Assembly (NCBI GenBank): GCA_030015575.1
Contig: JASDDO010000014.1
Location: 163,589,911 to 163,653,910 of the forward strand
Direction: 5' to 3'
Origin: Agapanthus africanus
Lineage: Eukaryota > Streptophyta > Magnoliopsida > Asparagales > Amaryllidaceae
DNA: 64,000 nt
Part shown: positions 12,910 through 23,805 of the stretch, one piece after another
How the letters are laid out: each line of letters opens with the position of its first letter
How positions within the stretch are numbered: position 1 is the stretch's first letter
Notes under the pieces: generated by a model
Seen by the model: only the letters and a program-made list of their open reading frames with translations
The model's database searches: none
What the model was told of the DNA's origin: nothing
Translations under genes and position numbers: made by a program

Positions 12910-12986
12910 AACGTGTTTACTTCTAAGTAAATACGTCGCGGCCCGTCATGTCTGCTTCTCCGTATACTAGGAAGCGGGACGTGACA
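12910..12986 (+). mobile_element. F 3' LTR end
   Basis: The 77 bp from AACGTGTTTACTTC to GTGACA match the last 77 bp of the F 5' LTR (9566-9642) with a handful of substitutions. The TSD GAGAA follows at once. Confidence 0.88.
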
Positions 12987-12991
12987 GAGAA

Positions 12992-13198
12992 CATTCCGCC
13001 AAGACGAACTCATGCTAGTCGTCAAAAGACCAATGATCCCCAATCGTGCAAAATAGGGGAAATTCGAGCCGAACTATGAAGGCCCGTACATCATAAACAA
13101 AGTCTACCAAGGTGGAGCCTACCTGCTCATGGATATGCATGGAGAAAGACCCTTCCGGCTAATAGATGACTGATTCCTCAAAAAATACTACGATTGAC
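12992..13198 (+). pseudogene. T1 integrase C-terminal remnant
   Basis: This resumes the T1 integrase after element F. It matches T2 28051-28258: F-R-Q-D-E-L-M-L-V-V-K-R-P, F-E-P-N-Y-E-G-P-Y-I-I, and G-G-A-Y-L-L-M-D-M-H-G-E, the last being a GPY/F-like C-terminal module. Broken fossil. Confidence 0.82.
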
Positions 13199-13955
13199 AA
13201 GTCACGACTTAGGTCTATGATAGATGACGCCTCTCATGTCCGATCGCTATCTTCCTGAGTCAGAACTCTGAGAGTAGTACGCAAAGAAGCTCCGTCGCCT
13301 CAAATATGGAGACAAAAGACCGAGATGTCCTTAAACTAGAAATTCGCCTCAAACGTGGCGACAAAGGACCGAGATGTCCCTAAACTAGAATCTCGCCTCA
13401 AATGTGGCGATACAGGACCGAGATGTCCTTAAACTAATTATCCGCCTCAAACATAGCGACATCGGACCGAGATTTCCCTAAACTAACAAAGGACCGAGAT
13501 GTCCTTAACCTAGAAATTCGCCTCAAACATGGCGACAAAGGACCGAGATGTCCTTAAACTAGAACTTCGCCTAAAATATGGCGACATTGGAAATTTTAGT
13601 CCCTAAAGTAAAATTTTGCCTCAAACATGGTAATAATGGACCGGAACGTCCCAAAACTAGTATATCGCCCCAAATACGGTGATACATTCCCTTAGGATCT
13701 ATATTGCAATCGAAGTCTTAGCAAGAAAGATTGCAACCCGAGTCCCACTGGCTACATAGCTAGTCCAGCGATGAAGCCACCCTCAAAACCCACCGGCAAA
13801 CAGATGGGTCACCTGCGACAAAGCTACTTTCGAGAGTTTCGCCATTAAAAATGGTATGGCCATAAGCAAAATGGGCATGGATGAAAACCCGAAAGGGCGC
13901 CATAAGTAAAAATAGCAGGACTGCCGGCGAGTTTGTGAAAACCCGAAAAGGGCGC
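13199..13955 (+). repeat. T1 3' region: ~50-bp tandem array and lead-out
   Basis: From about 13290 to 13690 roughly eight degenerate ~50-bp units alternate two small foldbacks: GGAC-N6-GTCC (GGACCGAGATGTCC followed by TTAAACTA) and CGCC-TCAAACAT-GGCG. The tail (13850-13955) is a single copy of the unit with AAGCAAAATGGGCA that T2 carries twice at 28555-28820. No coding sequence is seen. Tandem arrays between pol and 3' LTR are known in Tat/Ogre-type elements. Confidence 0.8.
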
Positions 13956-14084
13956 TGTTTACCCCAATCAGAGCAAAGATCTGCTCAAATTCCAAGACGG
14001 GAAGTGAAGCAACACTTCTGATTCCCCCAATCAGAGTAAGGCTCTACTCTGAAAATGTAAATTTTAATAAATGAAGCAACGCTT

Positions 14085-14412
14085 CAGATCCCCTGCGCTG
14101 CGCGCAAAGCGCCACGTGTCGAAAACTAATATGTCAGCGCAGCGCCCAAGGCGGTGCGCCCAATCAGAGCAAAGCTCTAGTAAAAACAAAATTAAAGGAA
14201 GCAACGCTTCAGTTGCGCAAGCGCAGTTGCACAGCGCTGTGCGCTGCGCGACACGTGTCAGCGCAGTTGCGCAGCGCTGTGCGCTGCACGACACGTGTCA
14301 GCGCAGTTGCGCTGCGCTGTGCGCTGCGCAACACATGTCAAGCGCAGTTGCGCTAGCGCAGTTGAACTGCGCTGTGCTCTGCGTGACACATGTCAAGCGC
14401 TGGGGCATTTGC
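14085..14412 (+). repeat. ~40-bp GC-rich array with G-box cores in the T2 U3
   Basis: About four units combine GCGCAGTTGCGC, CTGTGCGCTGCGC and GACACGTGTCA. CACGTG is the core of the plant G-box/ABRE class bound by bZIP and bHLH factors. The array sits about 170-490 bp upstream of the TATA box and recurs in the 3' LTR at about 33180-33480, where the copy number differs. Enhancer function is inference. Confidence 0.6.
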
Positions 14413-14577
14413 GCCAAACAGAATTAAAATTTAGTAAGATCTTTCTGTTCCTGTTAAAATAAGAAGATTGTCTTCTGTAAAACAGAAGCCCTTGGATTAA
14501 AGATCCAACGATGGGGAAAATTCCCTAAATCACTCAGAGAATGATCTCTTTAACAAATTTAAAAAATTATTGGGCAC

Positions 14578-14585
14578 TATATAAA
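14578..14585 (+). promoter_or_regulatory. TATA box of the T2 5' LTR
   Basis: TATATAAA in CACTATATAAAGGCCC, directly upstream of the foldback TTAGAC/GTCTAA. The same context recurs in the 3' LTR (33655-33662). A transcription start about 25-35 bases downstream is expected. Confidence 0.7.
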
Positions 14586-15244
14586 GGCCCTTAGACTCCA
14601 AGTCTAAAAAAAAAACATCAACACAGAGAGAAAAAGAGAGACATCAAGAACTTCAAAACAGAGAGAACTCTGAAGAATTGAGAAGAACTCAAGAACAAAA
14701 AGGTAAAATCCTTTATAAAATAGAAGAATCTCTTCTGAATAGATCATTGATCTAAGAACAAGATCAATGATCTTCAATAAAAAATAAATAATAACAGTGC
14801 CTTGTACTTTTTTATGAACCACTGGTTCTTTGAAAACAAGAAAAACTTGTTTTCTTTGATCTAAAATTGATCAAAATATAAAACAGTGTCCTGCACTTGC
14901 AAAATTGGCACTGTTGCTCTCTTGGGTTGGCGCAAGCCACCAGAGAGCGCCACGTGTCAGCACCATAACCAATTGCGCTTTGCGCTTTTGAAATAGAGCA
15001 CTGCTCTCATTAATTGGCGCAACTCACCAGAGCGCGCCACGTGTCAGCAGCGCAACAGCGCAGCGCACTGACGCCGCGCACTGCGCTGTTGCGCTTGTGC
15101 TCATCAGAGCGTGACACGTGTCACCTCCACATGCGCTTGCGCTCATTAATTAGCGCAAAGCGCCTGACAGGCCACATGGCCACTGTCAAATAATTAATGC
15201 ACTGCATTATTGATAAGAAGGACCGAGCCCAATTAAAAAAAAAA

Positions 15245-15447
15245 GCCTAACAGGCCTAATAAAATGCCATGCATTATTTTAAAAAGGGCAGAGCCCAAAC
15301 AAAGGTCTGTCAAACCAAAAAAAATGCTATGCATCATTTAAAGAAATAAGGGCAGAGCCCAAATAAAGGTCTAATAGACCAAACAAGAATGCCATGCATT
15401 AATAAACAAGGGCAAAGCCCTAGCAAAGGCCTGACAGGCCAAACGCA
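15245..15447 (+). repeat. LTR repeat of paired mini-hairpins with changing stems
   Basis: Three to four ~60-bp units each hold GGGC-ARA-GCCC, a second foldback with a 3-base loop, and a TGCCATGCATTA-type palindrome. The second foldback differs from unit to unit but mostly stays paired: GCCT-AAC-AGGC, GGTCT-AAT-AGACC, GGCCT-GAC-AGGCC. The 3' LTR copy (about 34275-34505) also shows GTCT-GTC-AGAC. Confidence 0.65.
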
Positions 15448-15619
15448 AATAAATTGTTGAACAGATTCAACTGGACTTAGCCCAATTCTGGCCATAAGTC
15501 CTCAAACTAAATTGACTGAGCAAGATCGCTCTCTTAAATCAATTTACATCCGGTTCAAGGGTATATCTCCGAACTCCTCTGACATCTATCGTTGTAATCC
15601 TTCAACGACATCAGAGAGG

Positions 15620-15895
15620 TGACGGGTCCCGACAACCACACACTTAGACGGACTGCGGGGTCCCTAAACTCATGGACTAATGCGTCCTTAAACACACCCA
15701 GATGGACTGTGGGGTCCTTAAACCCATGGACTTATGCGTCCTTAAACTGCCTATGGACCACCATGTCCCTATACTGGCAGTGGATCACCATGTCCCTAAA
15801 CTGGAACATGGACCACAATATCCCTAAACTGGCAATGGACCGCAATGTCCTTAAACTACTTATGGACCACAACGTTCCTAAACTGGAACAATAGG
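15620..15895 (+). repeat. ~27-30-bp minisatellite in T2 U5
   Basis: About nine units of the type GGAC-N6-GTCC followed by CTTAAACT/CCTAAACTGG, e.g. GGACCACCATGTCC and GGACTAATGCGTCC. The matching copy in the 3' LTR is 34681-34955. The same GGAC-N6-GTCC core makes up the arrays in the T1 and T2 3' regions (13290-13690, 28353-28495). Confidence 0.75.
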
Positions 15896-16639
15896 GCCCC
15901 CAAATGCTCTTTTGTCGGATCTAAAAGATCTCGTTTGAGTCGATCTTAGCTTCAAATCTGGCTAACGTATTCTTAAACAGTCAGTCGGATTACATATTCC
16001 CTAATCAACTTTGGTTCAAGGGTACATCTCTGAACTCCTCTGACACCTATCGTTGTAATCCTTCAACGACGTCAGAGAGGTGACGGGTCCCGATGGCCAT
16101 ATATTAAATGGATCACTACGTTAAGTTGATCTTAGTCTCAAACAGGACTAACGTATCCTTAACGAACGTTTAAATTGATCTTAGCCTCAATACGGCTAAC
16201 GTATCCTTAAACCAAAACATTAAACCCAAATCTAAGTAACTACGGATTTGGACTAATCCACGTCCTACGGGCGACGGCATAACTTAGTCTCCGTATACAA
16301 TCCACGGGCAACCATAAATAAAACAAACACACACACGACACGAAGTGAAATTTCTGGAGAAGGAGAAAGTTGTTACCGCGATGCGGTAGCGTAATTAACT
16401 GCAGGGGCTTACGCCTGCAGGGAAGAGCGTGCCCACAATCAAAAACCCCTCAAGCGAGGGGGAATCTGACGAAGTCTGCTACATCGGCCGCATACGTCTA
16501 AACCTCCGATACACGGTGCCATAAATCAACTTGGCATCTTCGGAGAGGTAGACGGATAAAACCAAATAGCATCTACCCCGAATCTCAGGCAAGACGAACC
16601 TACGCGGTCGCGTCTCTGTGTTCGGAGGGGAACAGATTC

Positions 16640-16657
16640 TGGCACGCCCGGTGGGAC
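16640..16657 (+). other. T2 primer-binding site
   Basis: TGGCACGCCCGGTGGGAC starts five bases after the LTR end. It opens with TGG, as expected for pairing to a tRNA CCA end. I could not assign the tRNA with certainty. Confidence 0.65.
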
Positions 16658-16685
16658 CTTTTCCTCTTTCCACTCCACACTTCGT

Positions 16686-19504
16686 GTGTCGTCTTCGCGA
16701 AAGAATCGCGGTTTGTTAATGGTTGCCTTTGGGTTTCAAGTTACTAAGATTTGGTCTTTTGCCTGGTGCAGAAATCAAGCATCAATGGTCTCTAACTGCT
16801 CGAACTGCTCGAAGTGCCAATGCAACCGACGCTCCACATCACCTGGAGGTGTAGCATATAGGCCTCACGCGGCCTCCATCCTTGCCATGCCGGTAGAACA
16901 AGTGACCCAGGCCACCACCGGCCTATTTTTCGGGACCATGCTCCCGCCTGCAAGCTTCACCATGCCAATGCCCGCACCAGAAGCGAACAAGAAGTCGGTC
17001 TTCGACCGGCTCACTGCTACGATGGCCCCTTTCAACGGGTCGTCCACTATCAAACCAGCAGCCTCTGTCTTTGCTAGGCTGAGCCAGAACCCTGAAATGG
17101 CCATCCCGAGAAAGATGGCCACCCCTGCTCCAGAAGTCGTCAAGGCGGCTTCTCCTGTCAAAGAGTCAGTCTTTTCAAGGCGACTATTCTGGCTCCTACC
17201 CCTGCTCGAGGATATGTCTATGACAGATTGAATATTTCCACTCAAAAGACAACATCAGTCTTTAAGAGGCTGGCACCAGCGGCGCCTCATCCAGACAGGA
17301 GGCAAGAAGAAGCTGTCTCTATCGCCGAGCCAGCCCCAACGGCTCGTCATGCTCGATGTCGCCATTGGCGACGAATAAGGAAGGCAGGAGGCAACTCCCC
17401 CTCAGGGTTAACTCCACCTGCTCCAGTGGTGGAAGTTAATGCTGCTGTTCCAACTGGGAACAGCTTTGAACCACTTAGGAGGGTACGAAAGAACTCTCCA
17501 ACTGCTACACTGAAAAGATCTCCTCCACCTGCGGAGAGGGTTCCGGAAATGAAGCTGGAGCAGCCCCCTCAATGGCTGTCCTCCAAAATATACAAGGTCT
17601 GGCGAAGGGTGCAAGACTCCGTAATTGACCAAGGTCACTCTCGTCATCAGAAGAGGGTAAAAGTTCAAGAAGAAAAGAACCGTCCGGACAGACAACAAAG
17701 GACGACCACCACCTGGGTGCCCGCTGCAACGGCCCCCTCAACTTCAACTGCTCACAAGAGAAGGAGGCCGGAGAAAATTCCCACGCCTGCGGAAAATGTC
17801 AAAGGCAGTGAATCTAAATGCCCTAAGTCCGGGGGCATCATGGTTCATACTATATACATGGCGTCGGGAAAGGAGGACAGCCGTGCATCTACAGGTCATA
17901 GGCCGCTGACATGGTCAGTGACCAAAACTCAGGAGCAACAGCAAAAGCTCCAGGAAATGATGAACGCGATGGCCGCACTCACTGGGCCAAAAGAAAGCCC
18001 CGAAGTGTCATTTGATCAACGCCAGGAGCAAGAAACTGACGCTGAATTCCTTCGTCGGGTATTGGAGAAGAAGGATAAAGAGGCCGCTGAACAAGCAGCC
18101 AACATAAAGCGAATGGCCCTCCTGTTCCAGGACATGGTGGGAATGATGATTCAACAAGATCCTTCTGCCGAAGATCCTCCGATCATCCTTGAAGACGACG
18201 GGGGAGAAACATCGAATCCTCCACCAGTTCTGTCAACAGCTAAGGAGGAGACGATCTCCAAAGCTGACTTGGACGACTATATAGCTCAGCAGATCCGGGT
18301 TCATCAGGCGACTGAGGCAGCCGGCCAGGTCGTAAAAACGGGACGGCCATATCCGAGCTGGTACGACCAGATCAAGTACCCGCTAGGCTATACAATACCG
18401 AAATTCCATGTGTATAAAGGTACTGGCAATCCCCACCAGCATGTTGCCCAGTTCAGGGCACTCTGCGGCAACACCGGCGGTGATGATAAATTGCTGCATC
18501 ACTAGTTCGTTGGTAGCTTATCGGATACAACATTCGAATGGTACTCCGAGCTCCCAAACGACTCTATCAAAACCTTCGCAGAAATGGAGCTGCTGTTTAC
18601 ACAGCGTTTCGCAAGTGCCAGCGAACGCACCCCGATAACGGCGTTGATTAATGCCAGGGTGAAACCAGGCGAAACATGGGTTCAATATGCGATACGGTGG
18701 AGGAACCTATGGTCAAAATGCGAACAACGCATTGAAGAGGCACCGGCAGTGGGTATGTTTGTTGGAACCCTCGATCCGCAGGCGACCATATCCCAGTTTA
18801 TGATGTTCTTTAAGCCGACTACCTTCCAGGCCCTAATCGACAAGCTGGCTCAAATGGATCAGATGGGCCATAGACCGCCCCCTCCAAAATCGGACTCACG
18901 ATACGAGAAGGGGAAAGGAAAAGCGATCGTTGTCGCTAATACCAAACAACAGCCGAGCAACTTGAAACCGGCTGTCCGTCAAAATAATATGCGTCCCCGC
19001 GCACCCCTCGAAGAGAGGCAAGGACGTCCTTACTCGTTTCCCCGAGATAAAACGAGAAGACTGTTTGAGCTGGCATTGCGCAACCGACTCATAAATCTGC
19101 CGAATCCAAGACGTCCGCCGCAGCCGATTGATGTCAACGATCCCAACTACTGTCCCTATCATCGAGTACTGGGTCATCCGATCGAAGATTGCTATGTATT
19201 TAAAAATTGGATTGAGGACCATTACCAACAGGGCAAGTTTGCATTGTCCGACAGATGGAAGGTGAATCCGCCTCAGCCTCACACCCCTAAAAGGATGAAT
19301 ACGCCGGGGGCAACATGCTCTCTCGTTGAAGAAGCCCCATGGGAGGTCGTGCTATCAGCCAAGACAAAGAGGATGCTAAACGATCTTCAAACATACCCAG
19401 CGATCAGGTGGAAGAACCCGTTGGAACCTCAGATCATTGAAGGGATGTTAAAACCGTGTCCAACTCCAAAGACCGATGGTGGTGGCCCAAGCACTCACAA
19501 CTAG
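16686..19504 (+). pseudogene. T2 gag remnant
   Basis: The N-terminal part carries repeated S-V-F-x-R-L motifs (about 16998, 17065, 17165 and 17248). A basic/Ser-Pro-rich stretch and a Gln-rich, probably coiled-coil stretch (E-Q-Q-Q-K-L-Q-E-M) follow near 17930. The capsid-like region runs about 18340-18860 (G-T-G-N-P-H-Q-H-V-A-Q-F, W-Y-S-E-L-P, R-T-P-I-T-A-L-I-N-A-R-V). The nucleocapsid-like CHHC module lies at 19025-19278 (P-Y-S-F-P-R-D-K-T, then C-P-Y-H-R-V-L-G-H-P-I-E-D-C). Broken fossil. Confidence 0.85.
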
Positions 19505-20823
19505 CCGTCAAAATCTAAGAAGAAGAAGAAGAAGAAAGCCAAGAAGCCCGTGAAGCCTGGCGACAAGCGCACGGACTTACAAAAACAAATTGACGCGCTG
19601 GAAGAATACAATCAAAAGGCGCGGACTCCCATTACACTCCAAGAGTTCCTCAACCACGTCTTTCAAGAGGAAGATGAGGGAGAAAGTTCGTCGGATGAAT
19701 CCGAAGAATAAGTAGCGAGCTGTCATATGATCTCTCATTCGTTTACAGATGATGAGGAAACTCTTTATGCTGAAAAGCCGGGGGCAGATCCTGAGCCAGA
19801 ACTTCTAGGACCATCAGACAAAATGATTGATGCATTCCTGAACGAAGCCTGTCTTAAAAGCAAAACTGATCGGGAACGCGAGGCGGTCATATTTGAAAGG
19901 GCCAAACGCCAGCGGCTTGATGAAGCAGTTGGGATACTCCCGCTGGAGCAAAGTACGTCCCCTGCAGATAGAAGCAAATTCAAGACGAGGAAAATGTTTG
20001 CTAAGGCCATATCTATAGGTATGAAGCTACCATCCTCTGAAGGAAACATTACTGGTGAAGCAGAAATGCACCCTTCATACTGCTTGTATCATCAAAAGGT
20101 TTCGCACCCCACCGAAGAGTGCAAAGCTTTCAATAAATGGTGGCAGGGGTATGTCGCTCACCGGCAACATTTTAAACGGGAGAAGCGCAAAACTCGTCGG
20201 GAGCAGAAAAATACGACCGAGGGGCATGACAAAGCTACCGGCAATTATCACATGATTAATGTCGGGGAATCACAAGTGCTCACATTCGGGAGCGATTCTG
20301 ACGAGGAGTTGGCTCTTAGCCCCCTATTTAAAGAGTCCACTTCAGGAAAAGAAGAAGAGCTGAAGGTTTGCGAGAATATCCGACTGCGTAATTGGACGCT
20401 ACCCGAAAAGAATCTCGGACCCTCAAACAAAAAAGATAAAGGGAAAGAAAAGGTCTCTGAGGATATCGCCCTAGATGACCAAGTCATGGAAGAGCTAACT
20501 GCCAAGGACCCGCCGAAGAAAAATAAGGTGGACTACAACGTTCTAGCGCATCTGAGGAAGCTACCCTCACAGCTCAGCATTCTTGACGCCCTTTTACTAT
20601 CAAAAGAGGCGAAAGATTCGTTAATCAAGGCACTACAGGAGCCGGAGCAATTCCAAGCTTTCCTGGCCGAAGAAAAGATGAAGGATGAATTGGAGAAAGT
20701 GCACACGACCGATGTCATTTTTGGCAATGAAGACCTTCTCCTTGGGACGTGCGGACACAATCGCCCCCTCTACGTCTCAGGATACTGCCATGATATAAAG
20801 ATAGGCAAAATCCTGGTCGACAA
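19505..20823 (+). pseudogene. T2 gag-pol junction with second CHHC motif and start of protease
   Basis: A Lys-rich stretch near 19510-19560 ends the gag part. Next comes an acidic/charged region with A-V-I-F-E-R-A-K-R-Q-R-L-D-E-A and a second, more diverged knuckle, C-L-Y-H-Q-K-V-S-H-P-T-E-E-C (20081-20122). A highly charged linker leads to L-Y-V-S-G-Y-C-H-D-I-K-I-G-K-I-L-V-D, the N-terminal strand of the aspartic protease. The copia solo LTR follows. Confidence 0.75.
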
Positions 20824-23044
20824 TGTAGGGTTCCTAGGCACTCTAATGGGGCCTCACAAGGTATCAACCATGCCAATTTCAAATTTTACAAGTACCGAGA
20901 AACCCTAATATGGATCGTTAACTAGAATTTTAGGCGAAACAAGCAACTAGTTAACAACTTAACTAAAAGAAAGAGGCTACAACCTTTGTAGATCCGGTCC
21001 TCCACCTCCACGGCTCCGTGATGAAGTCCCCTCGCTGTCCATATCGGATCCCGGACTCTAGCATCGGCTTCATCGGAGAAATGGGCGGGCTAGGTCGTCG
21101 ACTTCGATGCCGAAGATGATCTACGTCGAGGCATCACAAGATCAAGCTCCCACTTCACCAAGTCATGAAACTTGTGAAGAAAACACCCTATACTTCTTGG
21201 CAAGAGGTAGAGGATGAAGAAATAGGAAGTGGGTTCACTTTAGAATTGGATTTCTCACTCTTTTTCTCAAGTTGCCATTGATGGAGGCAAGCTTTCTTCA
21301 TCTTTGAATATCAAGAAAAAGAAGAAGAAGATATTATGATAAGAATTGTGATAAGTATTTTCTAAAAAGAAAATAATATGAATACTTATCATTTACCAAC
21401 CATAGTTTGGTGTAGAGAATAAATCATGGTTAGATTGAAGGGTTAGGGTTAAGCATCAAGACAAAATGGTCACTTGGTCAAAGCTTCATGAAGCTTCAAT
21501 AACAAACAAAGAAAGCCACCATTTTCCCTTTTTTTCTTTTCCAAAATAAATAAATAAATAAATGAATAAGAAAATGAAAACCCTAACCATTACACAACCA
21601 TGGTTTAATCTTTACACAAACCCTAGTGAGCATGTATCATCAAACATGATACAAACTTGTGTACAAAAGTATATCACATATACAATGTGCACATAAAGTG
21701 AGAAAATCCATTTAAAATGAACCAATACTAGTTAATGTAAATTAATATATCATATATATAATTATACATTAAATCATTAAATCAACACTTGATTTAACGA
21801 TCCAGTCATATCGCATATAACCGACTAATATCAATAGTAACAACTTATCGAATCAACACTTGATCCGATAACCCAGCTATACCGCATATAACCGATCAAT
21901 GTTACAAATCGTGATAATCAAATACAGTATCACATACTGGTATTATTCTCGGTCCCGCACATATCTCATATACGCTCCTATTTCGTTTCGCTTGAGCCAG
22001 GAAACCTCTGTGTAGGACTCTAAAGACTCGTCAATACGCCGGCAGCAGGTGATGATCATATCAAACACCCACAAGCCGCAAGCGGTCTGCTAAACGTAAC
22101 GGCCACCCGGGTATTGAGCGATCAGAAGATCGACGAGCAAGCCCGCTCACACTCCTGTGAATCCAACCAGTAACACTTACCGTACAGTCCGGTCTCGTCG
22201 TCTGATATGTCGCATATCTCGCCTAGGGGTGGTAAACGTCAGACCCCAATAGCTCGATAAGTCGTGTCGATATGAGGTCTATAACAGTTCGAGAAACTAC
22301 TGGTAACACTTACCAGTAAATCTCAGCAACCCTGGCCAGGGATTTCCGGTTATAGCCAATCGAACACAGTGCAGCATCAACTCCTTATACCAGGAGAGAC
22401 GAATCCCCACCTATCGCTCATTGCCTCCATGTGATTCGGGACTGTACCCAAAAACCACCGTTTTGCATGCCCTCTTGGACGTGGTAGGGTGGAAATCAAA
22501 GCACAGTGGGAACCACACAAGACTCTATGACGATCTCGGGTCAACAGACTAACCTGTACCAGTGTCACCAGAGAACTGCCATCTGACGTAAGGTATAATA
22601 CCATCTAGGAGTTCTCGGCGAGTCCGTCCAGTGTACCCAGTCTCCACTGAGCACCCGTATATCATCTCTGATGTCAAACACCAATGGATATGGGATCATC
22701 CATCGCCCATCTGTATGGGTCGAGAAGGTATACGCTAGTCTACTCTGGTATATCGATGCCCCGTCTCGATACACCCACGACTAGGGACCTTGAAGGATGT
22801 ACTTATGGACTACAATGTCCCCACTAGTATGATCCGCATCATAGTCCAGGTAGTCAAGCACACATCCTAAGGGCTTTACCAACATGTAACAGAGAGACAA
22901 ACAGTATACACGTTAAGGTAAAGAGTAACCAGATAGCATACTATCATGTCGAGCGAGAAAGTCCTCCATATATATGTCCAAGCATCCACTACAATATACA
23001 TCCTATGTATAGTAATGGCCTCTAGGGCATACATACAACTAACA
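20824..23044 (-). mobile_element. Ty1/copia solo LTR inside the T2 protease
   Basis: 2221 bp with TSD GACAA (20819-20823 and 23045-23049). On the minus strand it begins TGTTAGTTGTATGTATGCCC and continues with TAGAGGCCATTAC, resembling the GCCCTAGAGGC block at the start of Angela-like copia LTRs. It ends GGAACCCTACA. It has no internal region, so it is a solo LTR left by LTR-LTR recombination. The family assignment rests on the terminal motif only. Confidence 0.82.
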
Positions 23045-23049
23045 GACAA

Positions 23050-23800
23050 TAGATCCTCCGTTAATCTTCTCAACGTGCGGGTGTTAAAAGAAATCTCTAT
23101 GAGCGTCCAGCACCTTGCTCGGGACAAGATCACCATCTCCGGGTTCGACTCTCAATCATCAAGAACTCTTGGGTCTGTGATACTGACGCTACGCTTTGGG
23201 CTGCTCGTCACGGACATTAAATTCCACGTCATAGACGCCAAGACATGCTACAATGCTCTGCTCGACCGACCATGGTTACACGAGTACAACATCATCCCCT
23301 CTACACAGCATCAGTGTATGAAATATTTTAAGGATGGTCTCGAGTATACCGTGACGGGAGAACTGAACCTGTTCTCCGTGAACGAAGTCCGCAAATATGA
23401 AGATGCAAAATACTTCTTACCGGATTTTGAGGACATAGAGAGATGTCACAAGCCGGAAAACAAAACTAACGCCACCATCCCTGTCTTCGGCAGTGATACC
23501 GAGGAGGAAGAGGAGATAGTTTATTCGGGTCCACCCCAATACAATAAACCGGGAACACCCGCTCCTACATTGATCTTTGGTAGTGACTCGGAAGATGAAG
23601 TCCATACCATATTCTCCGCTCGGCCTTCAATACAGACATCCGCTGACGAAGAGCAGAGTCTGCAAGTCGCCATGGTTCCACTTGAACATCATAAAGAACT
23701 GGATGCACTCGATACCTACACGATAGAGGAGCTGCGGACGTTCTACGTCCCTCCTAAGCGAAAAGCGAAAAGGCAATTCTATTCTACCTCTCTGAAGAAA
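23050..23800 (+). pseudogene. T2 protease, C-terminal part and acidic linker
   Basis: After the solo LTR the protease resumes: S-S-V-N-L-L, I-T-I-S-G-F-D, then K-T-C-Y-N-A-L-L-D-R-P-W-L-H, the block typical of Tat/Athila-type retropepsins, and I-P-S-T-Q-H-Q-C-M-K. An acidic linker rich in Glu/Asp (two F-G-S-D blocks, near 23481 and 23577) follows. Broken fossil. Confidence 0.8.
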
Positions 23801-23805
23801 CCAAA

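Larger units (their letters stand above)
6826..12986 (+). mobile_element. F: chromovirus-type Ty3/gypsy element nested in T1 integrase
   Basis: Bounded by TG...CA ends and a 5-bp target-site duplication GAGAA (6821-6825 and 12987-12991). A full 5' LTR is followed by gag with zinc knuckles, protease, RT and RNase H in chromovirus order. I recognise no integrase, and only a short 3' LTR end is present. RT motifs ([20 protein letters not shown]) and the ~2.8 kb LTR point to the Tekay/Del clade; the clade is inference. Broken, with several breaks. Confidence 0.9.
13956..16634 (+). mobile_element. T2 5' LTR
   Basis: TGTTTACCCC...GGGGAACA. U3 runs to the TATA box at 14578; the remaining ~2 kb is R/U5. 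U3 and early R are filled with short perfect foldbacks, for example GAAGC-AAC-GCTTC, TTCTGT-AAA-ACAGAA, TTGGAT-TAAAG-ATCCAA, TTAGAC-TCCAA-GTCTAA, AGAAGA-ATC-TCTTCT and GAACC-ACT-GGTTC. Later parts hold the arrays listed separately and paired foldbacks TTAGTC/GACTAA and TTAGCC/GGCTAA near 16135-16200. GTATACAATCCACGGGC lies near 16293. Confidence 0.93.

Noticed and set aside
15619-15894. 91-codon ORF present in both T2 LTRs with repeated L-N-x-W-T-T-M-S
   Set aside because: Translation of the ~27-30-bp GGAC-N6-GTCC minisatellite; the repeat length explains the open frame.
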